From Leptotrichia shahii (GTDB taxonomy: Bacteria > Fusobacteriota > Fusobacteriia > Fusobacteriales > Leptotrichiaceae): a DNA stretch of 64,000 nt. Below are positions 17,601-28,527 of this stretch, piece after piece. The translations under genes and the position numbers were made by a program. The notes under the pieces are model-generated. The model did no database searches, was not told the DNA's origin, and worked only from the letters and a program-made list of their open reading frames with translations. The stretch covers positions 1,488,001-1,552,000 of the forward strand of contig NZ_AP019827.1 in the NCBI RefSeq assembly GCF_008327825.1, written 5' to 3'. How positions within the stretch are numbered: position 1 is the stretch's first letter; each line of letters starts with the position of its first letter.

Positions 17601-20600
17601 TGTATTTTCCACAGCATAAATTCCCGCTGAAGAATCTCCAACTGTTACTGTACCATTGTTTGTAATTTCTCCTGCTTGTGCATAAATACCTGTAGATCCA
17701 CTTCCTGACAATGAAATTGTACCATTATTTATTAATTTTACCCATTCTGTTCCTGAAGCATTATTGGTATCATCTGTCTGAGCCATGGCATATTGTCCAG
17801 CTTTTGTACCAGTAATCTTTCCATTATTTGTAATACTTGAATTTGAAATTTCCAGCAAATTATATGGTTCAGTATGATTATCAAGATCTACTGTATCTGT
17901 ATTTGCAATAGTTAATAATGATTTATAAAGTAAGAATGTTTTATAATCTGTTACCCCTGTAATTTGTGGACTGTTACTTCCAAATAATGAGGCTACATTT
18001 GCTGGTGTTAAATTTGTATCTGCTAAATTCATTTTTACTTGAGAAGCAATAAACATTCTTGAATCTGAAGCTGTCATATTAAGTTTTAATTTGTTTAAGT
18101 TATCAAAACTGTTAGATGCCCAAGTTTGAATACCTGTATTTGAGAAATCAGCATATCCAGTAGGTCCAGCCGATGTTGACCCATCATAATAGAAAGCTGT
18201 TCCTTTTGAATTTATATTAGCTGTTGTCACATCTGTACTTGTGAAGTCTATTTTTCCACTTCCTCCAGTCATGAAAGCAAGTGAATCAGCATTAGTGTTT
18301 AATGTTGAATTTTTTAATTTAATATTTCCACCATTTTTATAGACATTAATTGCACCACCACTCGCATTAACAGTTGTGTCAACAGCATTTATAATACCAT
18401 TAGTAGTTGCATATAAACCTAAGGCAGATTGTCCTTCTGTGGTAATTATCGGTGTTCCAGCTTTTACATTTGTTACAGGATCAATATATGGAAGATTCAC
18501 AGTACCTCCCTTTTGAGCAATTACTGCAACAGCTTCTTTTCCTTTTACTGTAACATTCCCAGTATTATGAATTATTGCTGTCCCTACATTTGTACTATCT
18601 CCAGCAACTATTCCTTTCACTTTTTCTCCTGTCATAGTAATAGTTCCATCATTTTTTGTATACCCTGTTCCCGTTGAATAAATACCAGTAGCACTTTCTC
18701 CAGTTCCTGTAATCTTGGCAGCCGTTACTAACTTATCAGCAGATTTATTATAAATTCCAACATTACTTTTTCCATTAGGATTTAAAGTTATTGCATTTGA
18801 TAAATCAACATCTCCATTTGCATTATAAATTAAAATGTTATCTTTATTACTAGATTTTACTGTTGAGGTTCCAGTTAATTTAAATGTATGTTTCTTTGTA
18901 TCTGGTTCACTATCATCTCCAGCATAATTAAAGTATATACCTGTATTACCTGTTCCTGTAAGGCTCATATTAAAAGTCGAGGCACTAGTTGTTGAGGTTC
19001 CAGCTGTACCGTTATTTTGTGTTGCTCCTCCATCTAAATCAGCCCATCCTTTAAAATACACTCCTGCATTTCCTGTTCCATCAACTTTAAAATTGTCAGC
19101 ATTCGTTAATTGAATCTCAGCTGCCCAATATCTAAAACTATCACTTACAAATACACCTGTATTTCCACTTCCATTAAGAGTCAATTTTCCACTATTTGTT
19201 AATACCCAAGCATTACTATTTGCATCCGTATCTCCATTTCCAGTTGTAGGAGCAACTCCAGGAACTCCTACCCATGTACCTGTATTAAGTGTTGTAGGCA
19301 TATCAATGTAAGCAAAAATTCCATTTGTTCCATTTAACGTTATCTCTCCTGCATTAGTAAACGTTTCAGTTCTTCTATTTACACTTGCACGTTCATTTAA
19401 TGCTAGCCATATTACATTTTTATTTCCTGCTTCGTTAACTTTTCCATTATTAGTAAATGTTGCATTGTAATCTCCATGATGTAACTGACTTGTATACATC
19501 ATAAGTTGTGTACCATTTATATTTATCCTTGTAGAATCATCAATTGTCCATGCAGAAGTTCGACTGGAATTATGTGCATCTGTATGGAAGAGCCAACGAG
19601 AACTAGTTCCACTCCCACCTGTTCCTGTATAATTGATATCCGTATTTTTTATTTCAATATCAGCATTACCTACATTTTTTATAATAGCATATCCATTAAA
19701 TCCACTTACAGTATAATTAGTTGGTGTAAACGGCCAGCCTGTTCCTGTAGTATCTCCTGCACTTGTAAGTGTTGCATTTTTAAATTCTACATTTCCACCT
19801 ACATGATAATTCAATTCTGCTCGCGTACCTCCTAACTGATCCATACTCATTTCAGAAGCAAGAGCTACTGTTGCCCTGTCTGAAGCTGTATAGTATGGAC
19901 TCTGCCCAGCTTGCCAATCCCAAACTCCACCAGTATTTTTTAATAAATATGATTCTGGTCCGTTTCCTGTTCCAGGTGCTGAAACTGATTGTGGTGCAGT
20001 AGGTGGTGTTGCATTTATACTAACTGATGGATTTGCAGGAACAAAACTAATTGTCTCTGGTGCTGTTGGCGTTGTAAAAGTAGGTGCTGTTATTGCTATT
20101 CTCTCTTTCACTACTTGTCTTGGACGTATCCCTGCATTCACTTCAAATGGTACAATTGGCTCCTTAACAGGCTTGAAACTTGCTACACCGTATCCAGCGG
20201 CTGAACCTGAGGCAGAGTTTGGTCTTCTGTTTCTGCTTAACAGTCCGTAATTGCTGCTGTCTGGAGAAACTGATCTCTCGTAAATATCCAAACTTCTCTG
20301 ATAAACTCCTTCATAAGGATATTTTGCCTTTTTATCTCCTCTACCTTTATAAGTTCCATTCCAGTTGTTGTTCATATAGTTTATACCATATTGCCAGCTG
20401 CTCCAAGGCGCCTTTACAACGTGATCTCCTTGCTCCATTAATTGAATTAGTTCAAGATTTGTGCTTTTCAGTAATTTGTCGTTTTCTTTTCGTGTTGCCT
20501 TGACTTGCTGATGTATTGTCTTAATTGATGTAGAAATTGCTTGTTTCTGATTTTCTATGCTTGTACCTGCCGAAGCTGAAAATAGATTCCTTGCTGCAAA

Positions 20601-20714
20601 AAGCATTCCAGTAATTAAAAACGTTATTACTAGACCTTCTGTATAATGCACATCCTTACATCTTTTTGCATAAGCACGCAAATCCTGCTTTATTTTTGTG
20701 ATGCTATTTGTCAT
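14624..20714 (-). pseudogene. Autotransporter, downstream copy, broken by two 1-bp deletions
   Basis: The start at 20714 (AAGGAGATG site) opens a frame of 1510 codons that ends near 16182. It has the fusobacterial autotransporter N-terminal domain ('AYAKRCKDVHYTEGL', then 'FLITGMLFAARNLFS'), a coiled segment, and a passenger of Gly/Asn/Thr-rich beta-helix repeats ('NTGKITLSGNDSVGM' type). Against the intact neighbour, C4 has become C3 near 16005 and T3 has become T2 near 16190. The last ~457 residues (14624-15994), including the whole C-terminal beta-barrel ending 'VRAGIGFRAVY', are therefore in another frame, with a ~60-codon piece in a third frame between. Without the barrel the passenger cannot be displayed. 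The outer ~2.1 kb and inner ~0.6 kb are almost identical to the neighbour; the middle is different. Confidence 0.85.
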
Positions 20715-20873
20715 TTTAATACATCTCCTTGTAAAAAATTTTTTGTGATAATTAAATTTTTCATTTATGATATAAAACCAAAAAAATATTTTAAAATATA
20801 ATAAAATTACTTGAAAACTATTAAGAATTTTTTATAATTCTTTTAGACATCATTCAGAATGTCTTTTAACAAA

Positions 20874-20901
20874 AGTGATTTTTTAGTGATTGTAAGTGAT
20901 T
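20874..20901. promoter_or_regulatory. Triple direct repeat AGTGATT upstream of autotransporter
   Basis: Three exact AGTGATT units at 20874, 20885 and 20895, spaced 11 and 10 bp, so on one face of the helix. They lie ~160 bp before the start codon and upstream of the region aligned with the neighbour's -35/-10. A candidate activator or repressor site. Confidence 0.5.
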
Positions 20902-21493
20902 TTTTCCCTAAAATATTTTATTTTAGTTAAATATTTTATCATAATTTATATTTTTAAAATTATCTAAATGCCCAGACTTCTAAAAAATTTACTGAAAATC
21001 AGATTAATTTAAAATTTAGGTTAAACATAATATTGTCATTTTTAATAAATAATTAGTTATTTATTATTATTTTTTTTAGTAAAGGATAAACTTTAAAAAT
21101 ATGATTTTATAAAATGAATTTTTACAAATATTTTATCACACTTCTATTTTAGCAAAAAAATTTAAAAAGTCAATTGTTTTTTTTCTTCAAAATACTTTTT
21201 TATTCTTTTATATTTAATTGTTTTTTATTATATTATTAAAAAATAATTTAATAAAAAAATATTAAAGGACTTTTTTTGATTTTAATCTTTTTTTTAACTA
21301 AGCAATGAATAAATTTTTATTACAAGAAAATTTGATTTTCTATGTATTTAATAATAGTTTCCTTATCTTAAATTTATTTAAAAAATCCTATTTTTTATTT
21401 GTATTAATTATTAAATTATATCTATTATAAATTATACTCAGTTCATTTCAATATAAAACCAGTAAAATTAAATAACATTAAAATTTTATTTCT

Positions 21494-21531
21494 AAATAAA
21501 AAGAGCAGCAAAAACTAAATTTCACTGCTCC
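21494..21531 (-). terminator. Terminator of the intact autotransporter
   Basis: Minus strand: GAGCAG pairs with CTGCTC (stem extended by A/T pairs) around ~16 bases and is followed by TTTTTATTT. Confidence 0.75.
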
Positions 21532-21591
21532 TATTCTTTTTTCTCTCAAATTAATTTCTTAAGTTAAATATTTATTGCTCATCAAGTTTTA

Positions 21592-24500
21592 CTAGTAAAC
21601 AGCTCTGAATCCAATACCTGCCCTTACATTCTTACCTTTAGTATCGTATCCTCCATTTACTGTAACTCCAAATCTTGTATTGTCAACGCCGACATTCAAG
21701 TCAAACTTACCATTTCCTTTTCTGTCTTCCTTTTCTCCTCTGATTCCAAACCAGTCTGCCGTTGTATATCTTACTCTTGCCTTGTTGTTTACATCCCCAA
21801 CTTTTCCTAGTTCATTCTCATAGGCTGCTGTAAGTCCCACTGTCAAGTTTGTTCTTACTGCTAACGGCTGAACATATTTGAATTCCATTCCAACTTCAGG
21901 TTTTACTGAGAAGTAGTCATTTCCTTTTACTTCCAGTCTCATTTCCCCTCTGTCTTCCTTGATGCTGTTAAATCTGCCGTATTCCATCTTCAAGGCTCCA
22001 TACGGACGGAAATGTGTTCTTTCGCTCAGTCTTACATCGTATCCTAAATCAGTTTTTAGAGCCGCTCCATAAGAATGGTAGTCAGATTTTGCCTGAAATA
22101 CGTCGTCTACAACCAGGTATCTACGTTTCATGTCGTTAATACCTACAAATACATCTCCGCCGATTGTCCATTGCAGTGCCCCGTTGTAGTCCTTCTTAGG
22201 CGACATTGTCTTGAACACTCCTGCTTTAAGTATTGTCTGGTTTTCTTTAGATTTTCCAATATCCTTGAACTTGAATCTGTTTGTTACAGCTCCTGCGTAC
22301 CATCCGCTTGAGTTGCCCATCTTCACTTTCTCATCTTCATGAACATAGGCTACACCGTAGGCATTGCTTGTATAGTTAATGATTCCTGCCGTATCAGTGT
22401 TGTACTCGTCCCTCATGCCGAATACCTTAATCTTGTTGTTTTGCTTAGATGGATTTCTCCAGTCGTGTTTCAGGTACTTGAACTCCTTGTCAAGCAATCC
22501 TCCAGTTGCATTGATTCTTTGTTGAAGGTTTCCATACTGGTGTCCCATCATTTCGTCAAATGCCTGGTACAGCAATACTTCCTCGTTGTTTCCAATTCCA
22601 TTCAATTTGCTGAATATCTGTCTTTCCCTAGTTCCTAAGGCTTCCACTCCATATCTTTGCTCCAGCCCATCTGCAAAGTTGTATGTATCCAAACTGTTGA
22701 CTGGCGTCGCTTTTCTTCCTGCCCATTCTGTATACGGTATCTTAGCCATGTACAGGCTTGTTATTGAACCGTCATTAGGATCCAGTGTCGGAGTTGCAAT
22801 CCATCCTATTGATCCTGAGTACACGTTCCATTTGATGTTCGGGTTGCTCAGCATTGCTGTCTTGTATGGGTTTATTATGTTAGGGTCGTTTACTAATATG
22901 TACTTGCTGTTTGTTGATTCAGCAGCTTCATTACCAATTATCAAGTCCGCTTCGCTTGTCAAGTTTTGCAGCCCCTCTATTGATTTTGTGTAGTCAACTC
23001 CTGATGTATTTACATAAAGCCCGATGCTTGATGCTGACACTGTTACCGGGTTTCTTCCCGTAGTGTTTACTACCACCGGTGTTTGCGGCACTCCATTTGC
23101 TGTGATTGTAGCTGTTTGCGCCCCTGCCGGTGCGTCAATTGCTACTCCGCCTACTCCCTTTCCTGTCTCAGGCACTGTAAATTGGTATATTATGTTTCCG
23201 TCCACTTCATTGTCATTTGTCTTGGAAGCTCCGTTCACTGTGATTGTTCCGTAGTTTGCTACCGTTCCGCCTTTCAAGTAGACTCCCACACCGTTCTTAG
23301 CATTTATGTTAATTGTTGCACCCTTGTTGTTTATCAATTTTGAATCTTTTCCAAGATATACACCTACTGCATTTGTGTAAGTTCCTGAACCAGTCGTAAT
23401 TGATTTGTTATTAATTGCTGTCGCTCCATTGTCAGCGTAGATACCTGTCGTGTTGCTTGCATTCAGCACAATATTTCCATCATTTGTCGCTGTACTTCCC
23501 GCTCCGCTTGCATACATACCTATGCTGTGCTTTCCGTTTACATTGATTGTCCCTCTGTTTACAATATTTCCTGTATCAGTTGTGCTATATCCCGCACCCA
23601 TACCTATCGAATATGAACTACTAGGCACATCTGAAGCTCCGACTGTAATTGTTGCATTATTTGTTGCAGTTCCTCCCTTTATACTGTAAATTGCAACACT
23701 TCCTACTCCGCTTAATAAATCAATATTTCCAGTATTCGTTACTGTCCCTGCTGAGTAAATACCGTAGTTTTGTTCCCCGGTAGAAGTTATATTTGTAGAG
23801 TTTGTCACTGTTCCTGCAGTATCATTTGAGTAAAGGTACACGTTGTTGTTTCCAAGACCAACATTTGATATGCTTGAAGTTATTGCATTCCCTGTTCCGA
23901 CATTTACAAATCCAAATGAATTGTTCCCAATGTTGAATGCTGTTCCGCTGTTTGTAACGGTTTGCCCGCTTCCCACTGTGTAAACTCCAACTGCCTCATC
24001 CGTTCCAATTGTAATTGTTCCTCCTGTCAAGTTTACGTTTCCGCTTTGAGAGTATATTCCAACTGCGGCATCTCCTATCTTCAGGTCTCCTGAATTGTCT
24101 ACATTGTGTCCATATACTCCGATCGTATTGTTTCCAGACTCTATTTTACCTGTATTCTGCAATGTTACAGTGTTATGGTCTGTGTAAAGCCCGACATTAG
24201 GGCTTGTAATTGAGGCTGAATCTCCCAGTGTGACTGTTCCGCTGTTCTTAGCTGTGTATCCTGGTGTCCCTGTTGCGTAAATCGCCGTATTTCTGTCACC
24301 TGTCATTGTGATCTTTCCTGTATTTTCAAGCACTGTTCCTGAAGCAAGCGCCGCATCTGGCTTGTAGGAAATCGCAACTGAATCATTTCCTGTTGTTTCT
24401 ATTGTTCCAGTATTTTTTATTGTCTGTGTCTTAGCCCCTTCTGAGTAAAGCCCAGTCGAATTTGAGCCAACCGTAATCTTACCTGCATTTTCAATAAGCG

Positions 24501-27500
24501 AATCTTCAATTCCATAGATGGCTGTTGACTTGTCACCTATTGTCATAGCTCCTGTTGCCTTATTGTACAGTTCTCCAAACTTAGCATACATTCCTGTAGA
24601 CCCTGTACCGCTCAAGCTAATTGTCCCTTCATTTGACAATACAACTTTGTTTCTTGCATACAGCTTGCTGTCATTTTCCTGAGCCATCGCTACTTGATCA
24701 GCCTTTGTCCCTGTAATAGTTTTTGTATTTTCATTTGTTATTGATGAATTTGAAATTTCAAGCTGGTTATATGCGTCAGTTGCATCATCCAGGTTTACAT
24801 CCTGATTGATTGCAAGTTTACTTAGGTACAGCATGAATGTCTTGTAGTCAGTTCCGTTTATATGTGCACCCGTAGCAGTTGAAACTGTATTTCCAGTCGT
24901 ATCAGACAGGTTCATCTTGACATTTTGCGCAATGAACAGTCTTGAACCGCTGTTCATATTTAATGTTAAATGCCCTAAAGTTGTACTTGTACCATTTCCA
25001 AAGTTAGTCTTTGCCCAGTTTTCAATCTGAGATTTTCCAAAGTCTCCACCATTTCCTACATAAAGAAAAGCGTTACCTCTAGTGTTAGGAGTCGTTCCAC
25101 CTTCAATAGTTGCCGTCATAGTTCCATTTATTAAAACTTTTCCTTGGTTTGCATTGTCTGACCCTGTATAGAACAGCAATGATTTTTGCCCTGTAGTTGC
25201 AGTTCCTGTTCCTTTTAATGTTATAGTTGAATTTTTATCAGCATCATAGTTTACAGCACCATCGTATGCCTTTATATCATGATCCCCAACTTCCAATATT
25301 GCACTTTCTCCAGAATATAATCCGATTGATTCCGCTCCTTTAACATTGGCAACTACATTAACATTATTAGATCCGCTGCTTACTAGACTTGATCCCTTCC
25401 CTACAACAATACCATAAGATCCTTTTTTAACCTTAGTTGTAGCATTTTCATAAACTCCAGCAGATGTTGCAGCATTTCCACCATTTACTGTTACAGTTCC
25501 TGAACCAGCAGCAGTTACAGTAGCTGTCTTAGAGCCATTGTCTCCAACTAACAGACCTGTCACTCCATCTCCTTGTGCTTCCGTAGTTCCTTGATAACTT
25601 AATGTACCGTTTGTAATCAATACACCAGTTGAATCAGTACCTTTTACTGTAATAGCACTTCCCGAACCAAAAGTTCCAGTAGGATTTCCAGTTCCTTTGG
25701 TCATATATGCTCCTACATTACTTGAAACTCCTGTTCCCTCCAATGTAATTGTTCCATTATTTGTAAGAGATCCACCAGATGTTGCCATTCCAATTCCGTT
25801 AATAATGTTTTTTCCGCTAGTTGTTCCTATTGTTTTATTGGCATTATTTACAACATCAGCATTTGTCCCAACCATACCTATTGATGAATCGCCGTCTAAA
25901 TTGATTGTTCCATTATTTGTTGCCTTAGGTGTTTCATTTGCAGCATCTGTTGCGACTGAACCCTTATCAACTCTCATAGCGATGTTCTGTCTTTTTTTAG
26001 CACTGTTAACATTTATTGTTCCGCTATTAGTTATATCATCGTCTGCTTTTACAATCAAAACCATAGCTGTGTTACCTTTACCACCAGACACGTTAATTGT
26101 TCCTTTATTTTCAACCTTTCCTTTATACGCTCTTATTGTGGCACTTTTCGCTGCATTAGTTTCTATTACAGCAATTCCTGACGACAAAGAATTTACTGGT
26201 TTATTTTTCGAATCAACTCCAGCATCACCAGTTACGTTAATTACTCCACTTTTATCATTAATCATTGTACTGTTAGCTCCTACACGTGAAGACCATTTCA
26301 TACCATAACTTGCTGTACCGCCTATATTCATCTTATTTGTATTTGCTACTTCTACAAGTGAAGGCGAACCTGGTGCATAAACTTGAATTCCTATTGATCT
26401 TTCGCCACCAAAATCAATTATTCCATTATTTGTTAATACATATTTAGTATTAACTCTTGTATCAGGATTTTCATATGTTAATATCATACCAATCTTATAT
26501 CCTGTATATCCAGCTGCAGTTCTATTTATATCAACAATCTCATTTCCTAATAAAGGGGCAAGAGTTAATGGTGCAGAATCTCCCTTGTTTAGTCCACCAA
26601 TAGTTGCAAGTGTTGTTTCAGCCGCATCTGTTATTGTTCCTGTATTAACCATTTCTCTTTTACTTCCATTTGGTCCATAATACGTATCTGTTTGAACTTC
26701 AAATCCCACTGTCAAAGGACCTACTAAATTAACTGTTGCTTTATTATCAAGCTTAACATCTGTATTTGCAGGTGCATTATCCATTGTAGCTGCCCTAGAA
26801 CCACCAACTAAGAACCTTTGGGCATTATAACCTCTTCCCGCATTTCTTTCAGATTGTTTTTGAGTTTCATTAAGTGGATTTTCTGAATTAACTGTTAAAT
26901 TAGTTGTTAAATCATAGTTTCCTTCTGTATCAAAGTATGATTTCAATAAAACACTTCCTGTTGTATTCCATGAATGTCTTAAGGAAGGACGTCCATCGCT
27001 AAGTGTTCCTCTAACAGTTCCATCAGCTAAAATAGAAACCGCATAAGTATCAAAATCATAGTTATAAGCTCCCCCACTCACACTTCTTCCACAACCTGTC
27101 ATATAGTTACAATAAGATCCTAATTCTATGTTAAATGTAGGTGGTGCTGGTAAGTCTGGCAATTCTGGCAATCCAATAACTGGACTTGGCGGTGTAAAGC
27201 TAATTGCTTCTGGCAATGTAGGTGTAACCGCCGTCTTATCTGCTATTCTTATTGCTGATTTATTTATGCTTCTTGGACGTATTCCTGCATTCACTTCAAA
27301 TGGTACAATTGGCTCCTTAACAGGCTTGAAACTTGCTACACCGTATCCAGCCGCTGAACCTGAGGCAAAGTTTGGTCTTCTGTTTCTGCTTAATAATCCA
27401 TAATTATCGCTATCTGGCGAAACTGATCTCTCGTAAATGTCCAAACTTCTCTGATAAACTCCTTCATAAGGATATTTTGCCCTTTTATCTCCTCTACCTT

Positions 27501-27867
27501 TATAAGTTCCATTCCAGTTGTTGTTCATATAGTTTATACCATATTGCCAGCTGCTCCAAGGCGCCTTTACAACGTGATCTCCTTGCTCCATTAATTGAAT
27601 TAGTTCAAGATTTGTGCTTTTCAGTAATTTGTCGTTTTCTTTTCGTGTTGCCTTGACTTGCTGATGTATTGTCTTAATTGATGTAGAAATTGCTTGTTTC
27701 TGATTTTCTATACTTGTACCTTCCGAAGCTGAAAATAGATTCCTCGCTGCAAAAAGCATTCCAGTAATTAAAAACGTTATTGCTAGACCTTCTGTATAAT
27801 GCACATCCTTACATCTTTTTGCATAAGCACGCAAATCCCGCTTTATTTTTATGATGTTATTTGTCAT
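21592..27867 (-). CDS. Giant autotransporter with fusobacterial N-terminal domain
   Basis: 2091 residues. Residues ~8-60 hold the conserved N-terminal domain and membrane segment ('AYAKRCKDVHYTEGL', 'FLITGMLFAARNLFS'), followed by a short coiled segment (~60-90) and a 'YGINYMNNNWNGTYKGRGDK' block. The passenger (~250-1800) is a long series of beta-helix strands with Asn-Asn-Gly-Thr-Ile/Val and 'TGSTGMYA', 'STGLYS' type turns. The last ~270 residues form a beta-barrel ending in aromatic 'GIGFRAVY', as needed for outer membrane insertion. It is probably a surface adhesin; the ligand is unknown. The start is ATG at 27867 after AAGGAGATGTATAAA; an ATG at 27876 overlaps that ribosome site. It is tandem with a broken paralogue and has its own promoter and terminator. 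Confidence 0.93.
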   Translation of the reverse strand: MTNNIIKIKRDLRAYAKRCKDVHYTEGLAITFLITGMLFAARNLFSASEGTSIENQKQAISTSIKTIHQQVKATRKENDKLLKSTNLELIQLMEQGDHVVKAPWSSWQYGINYMNNNWNGTYKGRGDKRAKYPYEGVYQRSLDIYERSVSPDSDNYGLLSRNRRPNFASGSAAGYGVASFKPVKEPIVPFEVNAGIRPRSINKSAIRIADKTAVTPTLPEAISFTPPSPVIGLPELPDLPAPPTFNIELGSYCNYMTGCGRSVSGGAYNYDFDTYAVSILADGTVRGTLSDGRPSLRHSWNTTGSVLLKSYFDTEGNYDLTTNLTVNSENPLNETQKQSERNAGRGYNAQRFLVGGSRAATMDNAPANTDVKLDNKATVNLVGPLTVGFEVQTDTYYGPNGSKREMVNTGTITDAAETTLATIGGLNKGDSAPLTLAPLLGNEIVDINRTAAGYTGYKIGMILTYENPDTRVNTKYVLTNNGIIDFGGERSIGIQVYAPGSPSLVEVANTNKMNIGGTASYGMKWSSRVGANSTMINDKSGVINVTGDAGVDSKNKPVNSLSSGIAVIETNAAKSATIRAYKGKVENKGTINVSGGKGNTAMVLIVKADDDITNSGTINVNSAKKRQNIAMRVDKGSVATDAANETPKATNNGTINLDGDSSIGMVGTNADVVNNANKTIGTTSGKNIINGIGMATSGGSLTNNGTITLEGTGVSSNVGAYMTKGTGNPTGTFGSGSAITVKGTDSTGVLITNGTLSYQGTTEAQGDGVTGLLVGDNGSKTATVTAAGSGTVTVNGGNAATSAGVYENATTKVKKGSYGIVVGKGSSLVSSGSNNVNVVANVKGAESIGLYSGESAILEVGDHDIKAYDGAVNYDADKNSTITLKGTGTATTGQKSLLFYTGSDNANQGKVLINGTMTATIEGGTTPNTRGNAFLYVGNGGDFGKSQIENWAKTNFGNGTSTTLGHLTLNMNSGSRLFIAQNVKMNLSDTTGNTVSTATGAHINGTDYKTFMLYLSKLAINQDVNLDDATDAYNQLEISNSSITNENTKTITGTKADQVAMAQENDSKLYARNKVVLSNEGTISLSGTGSTGMYAKFGELYNKATGAMTIGDKSTAIYGIEDSLIENAGKITVGSNSTGLYSEGAKTQTIKNTGTIETTGNDSVAISYKPDAALASGTVLENTGKITMTGDRNTAIYATGTPGYTAKNSGTVTLGDSASITSPNVGLYTDHNTVTLQNTGKIESGNNTIGVYGHNVDNSGDLKIGDAAVGIYSQSGNVNLTGGTITIGTDEAVGVYTVGSGQTVTNSGTAFNIGNNSFGFVNVGTGNAITSSISNVGLGNNNVYLYSNDTAGTVTNSTNITSTGEQNYGIYSAGTVTNTGNIDLLSGVGSVAIYSIKGGTATNNATITVGASDVPSSSYSIGMGAGYSTTDTGNIVNRGTINVNGKHSIGMYASGAGSTATNDGNIVLNASNTTGIYADNGATAINNKSITTGSGTYTNAVGVYLGKDSKLINNKGATININAKNGVGVYLKGGTVANYGTITVNGASKTNDNEVDGNIIYQFTVPETGKGVGGVAIDAPAGAQTATITANGVPQTPVVVNTTGRNPVTVSASSIGLYVNTSGVDYTKSIEGLQNLTSEADLIIGNEAAESTNSKYILVNDPNIINPYKTAMLSNPNIKWNVYSGSIGWIATPTLDPNDGSITSLYMAKIPYTEWAGRKATPVNSLDTYNFADGLEQRYGVEALGTRERQIFSKLNGIGNNEEVLLYQAFDEMMGHQYGNLQQRINATGGLLDKEFKYLKHDWRNPSKQNNKIKVFGMRDEYNTDTAGIINYTSNAYGVAYVHEDEKVKMGNSSGWYAGAVTNRFKFKDIGKSKENQTILKAGVFKTMSPKKDYNGALQWTIGGDVFVGINDMKRRYLVVDDVFQAKSDYHSYGAALKTDLGYDVRLSERTHFRPYGALKMEYGRFNSIKEDRGEMRLEVKGNDYFSVKPEVGMEFKYVQPLAVRTNLTVGLTAAYENELGKVGDVNNKARVRYTTADWFGIRGEKEDRKGNGKFDLNVGVDNTRFGVTVNGGYDTKGKNVRAGIGFRAVY

Positions 27868-27979
27868 TTTATACATCTCCTTATAAAAAATTTTTTGTGA
27901 TAATTAAATTTTTCATTTTTGATATAAAACCAAAAAAATATTTTAAATATGGTGAAATCGCTTGAAAACTACTAAGATT

Positions 27980-28008
27980 TTTATATAGTTTTTTTCGATA
28001 ACACTCAA
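27980..28008 (-). promoter_or_regulatory. Promoter of the intact autotransporter
   Basis: Minus strand: TTGAGT, 17 bp, TATAAA. The leader is about 105 nt and A/T-rich. The broken copy has an aligned but weaker version near 20840. Confidence 0.6.
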
Positions 28009-28025
28009 AATGTCTTTTTAATAAA

Positions 28026-28053
28026 AGTGATTTTTTAGTAATTGTAAGTAATT
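28026..28053. promoter_or_regulatory. Triple direct repeat AGTRATT upstream of autotransporter
   Basis: AGTGATT at 28026, AGTAATT at 28037 and AGTAATT at 28047, with the same 11- and 10-bp spacing as the copy at 20874 and ending ~18 bp upstream of the -35 at 28003-28008. Confidence 0.5.
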
Positions 28054-28527
28054 TTTTTCTGAAATATTTTTTTTAGTGGAATATAAACTTTAAAAATATG
28101 ATTTCATATTTATTATCTTTTCAAAAAAATATTTTACTATTATTATACTAAAATTTAAAAAAAAAGCAAGTTTTTTTAAAAAAATTTGATAAAATAGCAC
28201 AATTAATATTGCAATTTATGAAATAAAAAAATCTTTATAACAATAAAATAATGTAATTTATACAAAAATATGATAAAATATATTCAAAACTGATTTAAAA
28301 TTAAATTGATAAAAATTAAAAATTTCAGATTTTAAAAACCATTATTATTGTAATTTTAGTAAGATAAGTACAAGCGATTGTAAAAGTAAATGAATTAAAA
28401 GCAGTATTTCTCTCTTGTCAAAAAGCGTAGAAAAACAGGAAAGTTAAGCATAAAATATTGTGTTTATTGGAGTTCTTATTATTTTTACAAATAGTTAAAG
28501 ATTAGTGAAAAAAGGAGAAGTATATTC

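Larger units (their letters stand above)
20715..21591. other. Gap between the two autotransporters
   Basis: 877 bp with no gene. The first ~220 bases (20715-20935) are homologous to the upstream region of the other copy (27868-28075) and carry the triple AGTGATT repeat. The rest is unique A/T-rich sequence, ending in the terminator of the upstream copy (21494-21531). Confidence 0.7.
27868..28527. other. Divergent region between autotransporter and kdsB
   Basis: 660 bp with no gene. The minus-strand promoter (27980-28008) and the triple repeat (28026-28053) serve the autotransporter. From about 28365 to 28516 the kdsB leader resembles 7111-7280 and contains 'ATTGTAAAAGTAAA' and, inverted, 'TTATTTTTACAAATA', like small terminal inverted repeats. 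Confidence 0.6.

Noticed and set aside
16700-26600. Repetitive sequence considered as a CRISPR array or tandem repeat
   Set aside because: The periodicity is that of imperfect beta-helix protein repeats; there are no constant repeats with unique spacers.
16480-27656. Many long hydrophobic or Cys-rich open frames on the plus strand across the autotransporters
   Set aside because: They occur at the same places in both copies, are opposite strongly supported coding sequence and have no ribosome sites; they are shadows.
28365-28516. Insertion sequence upstream of kdsB
   Set aside because: No transposase frame and no clear target duplication; kept only as a shared leader or possible mini-element.
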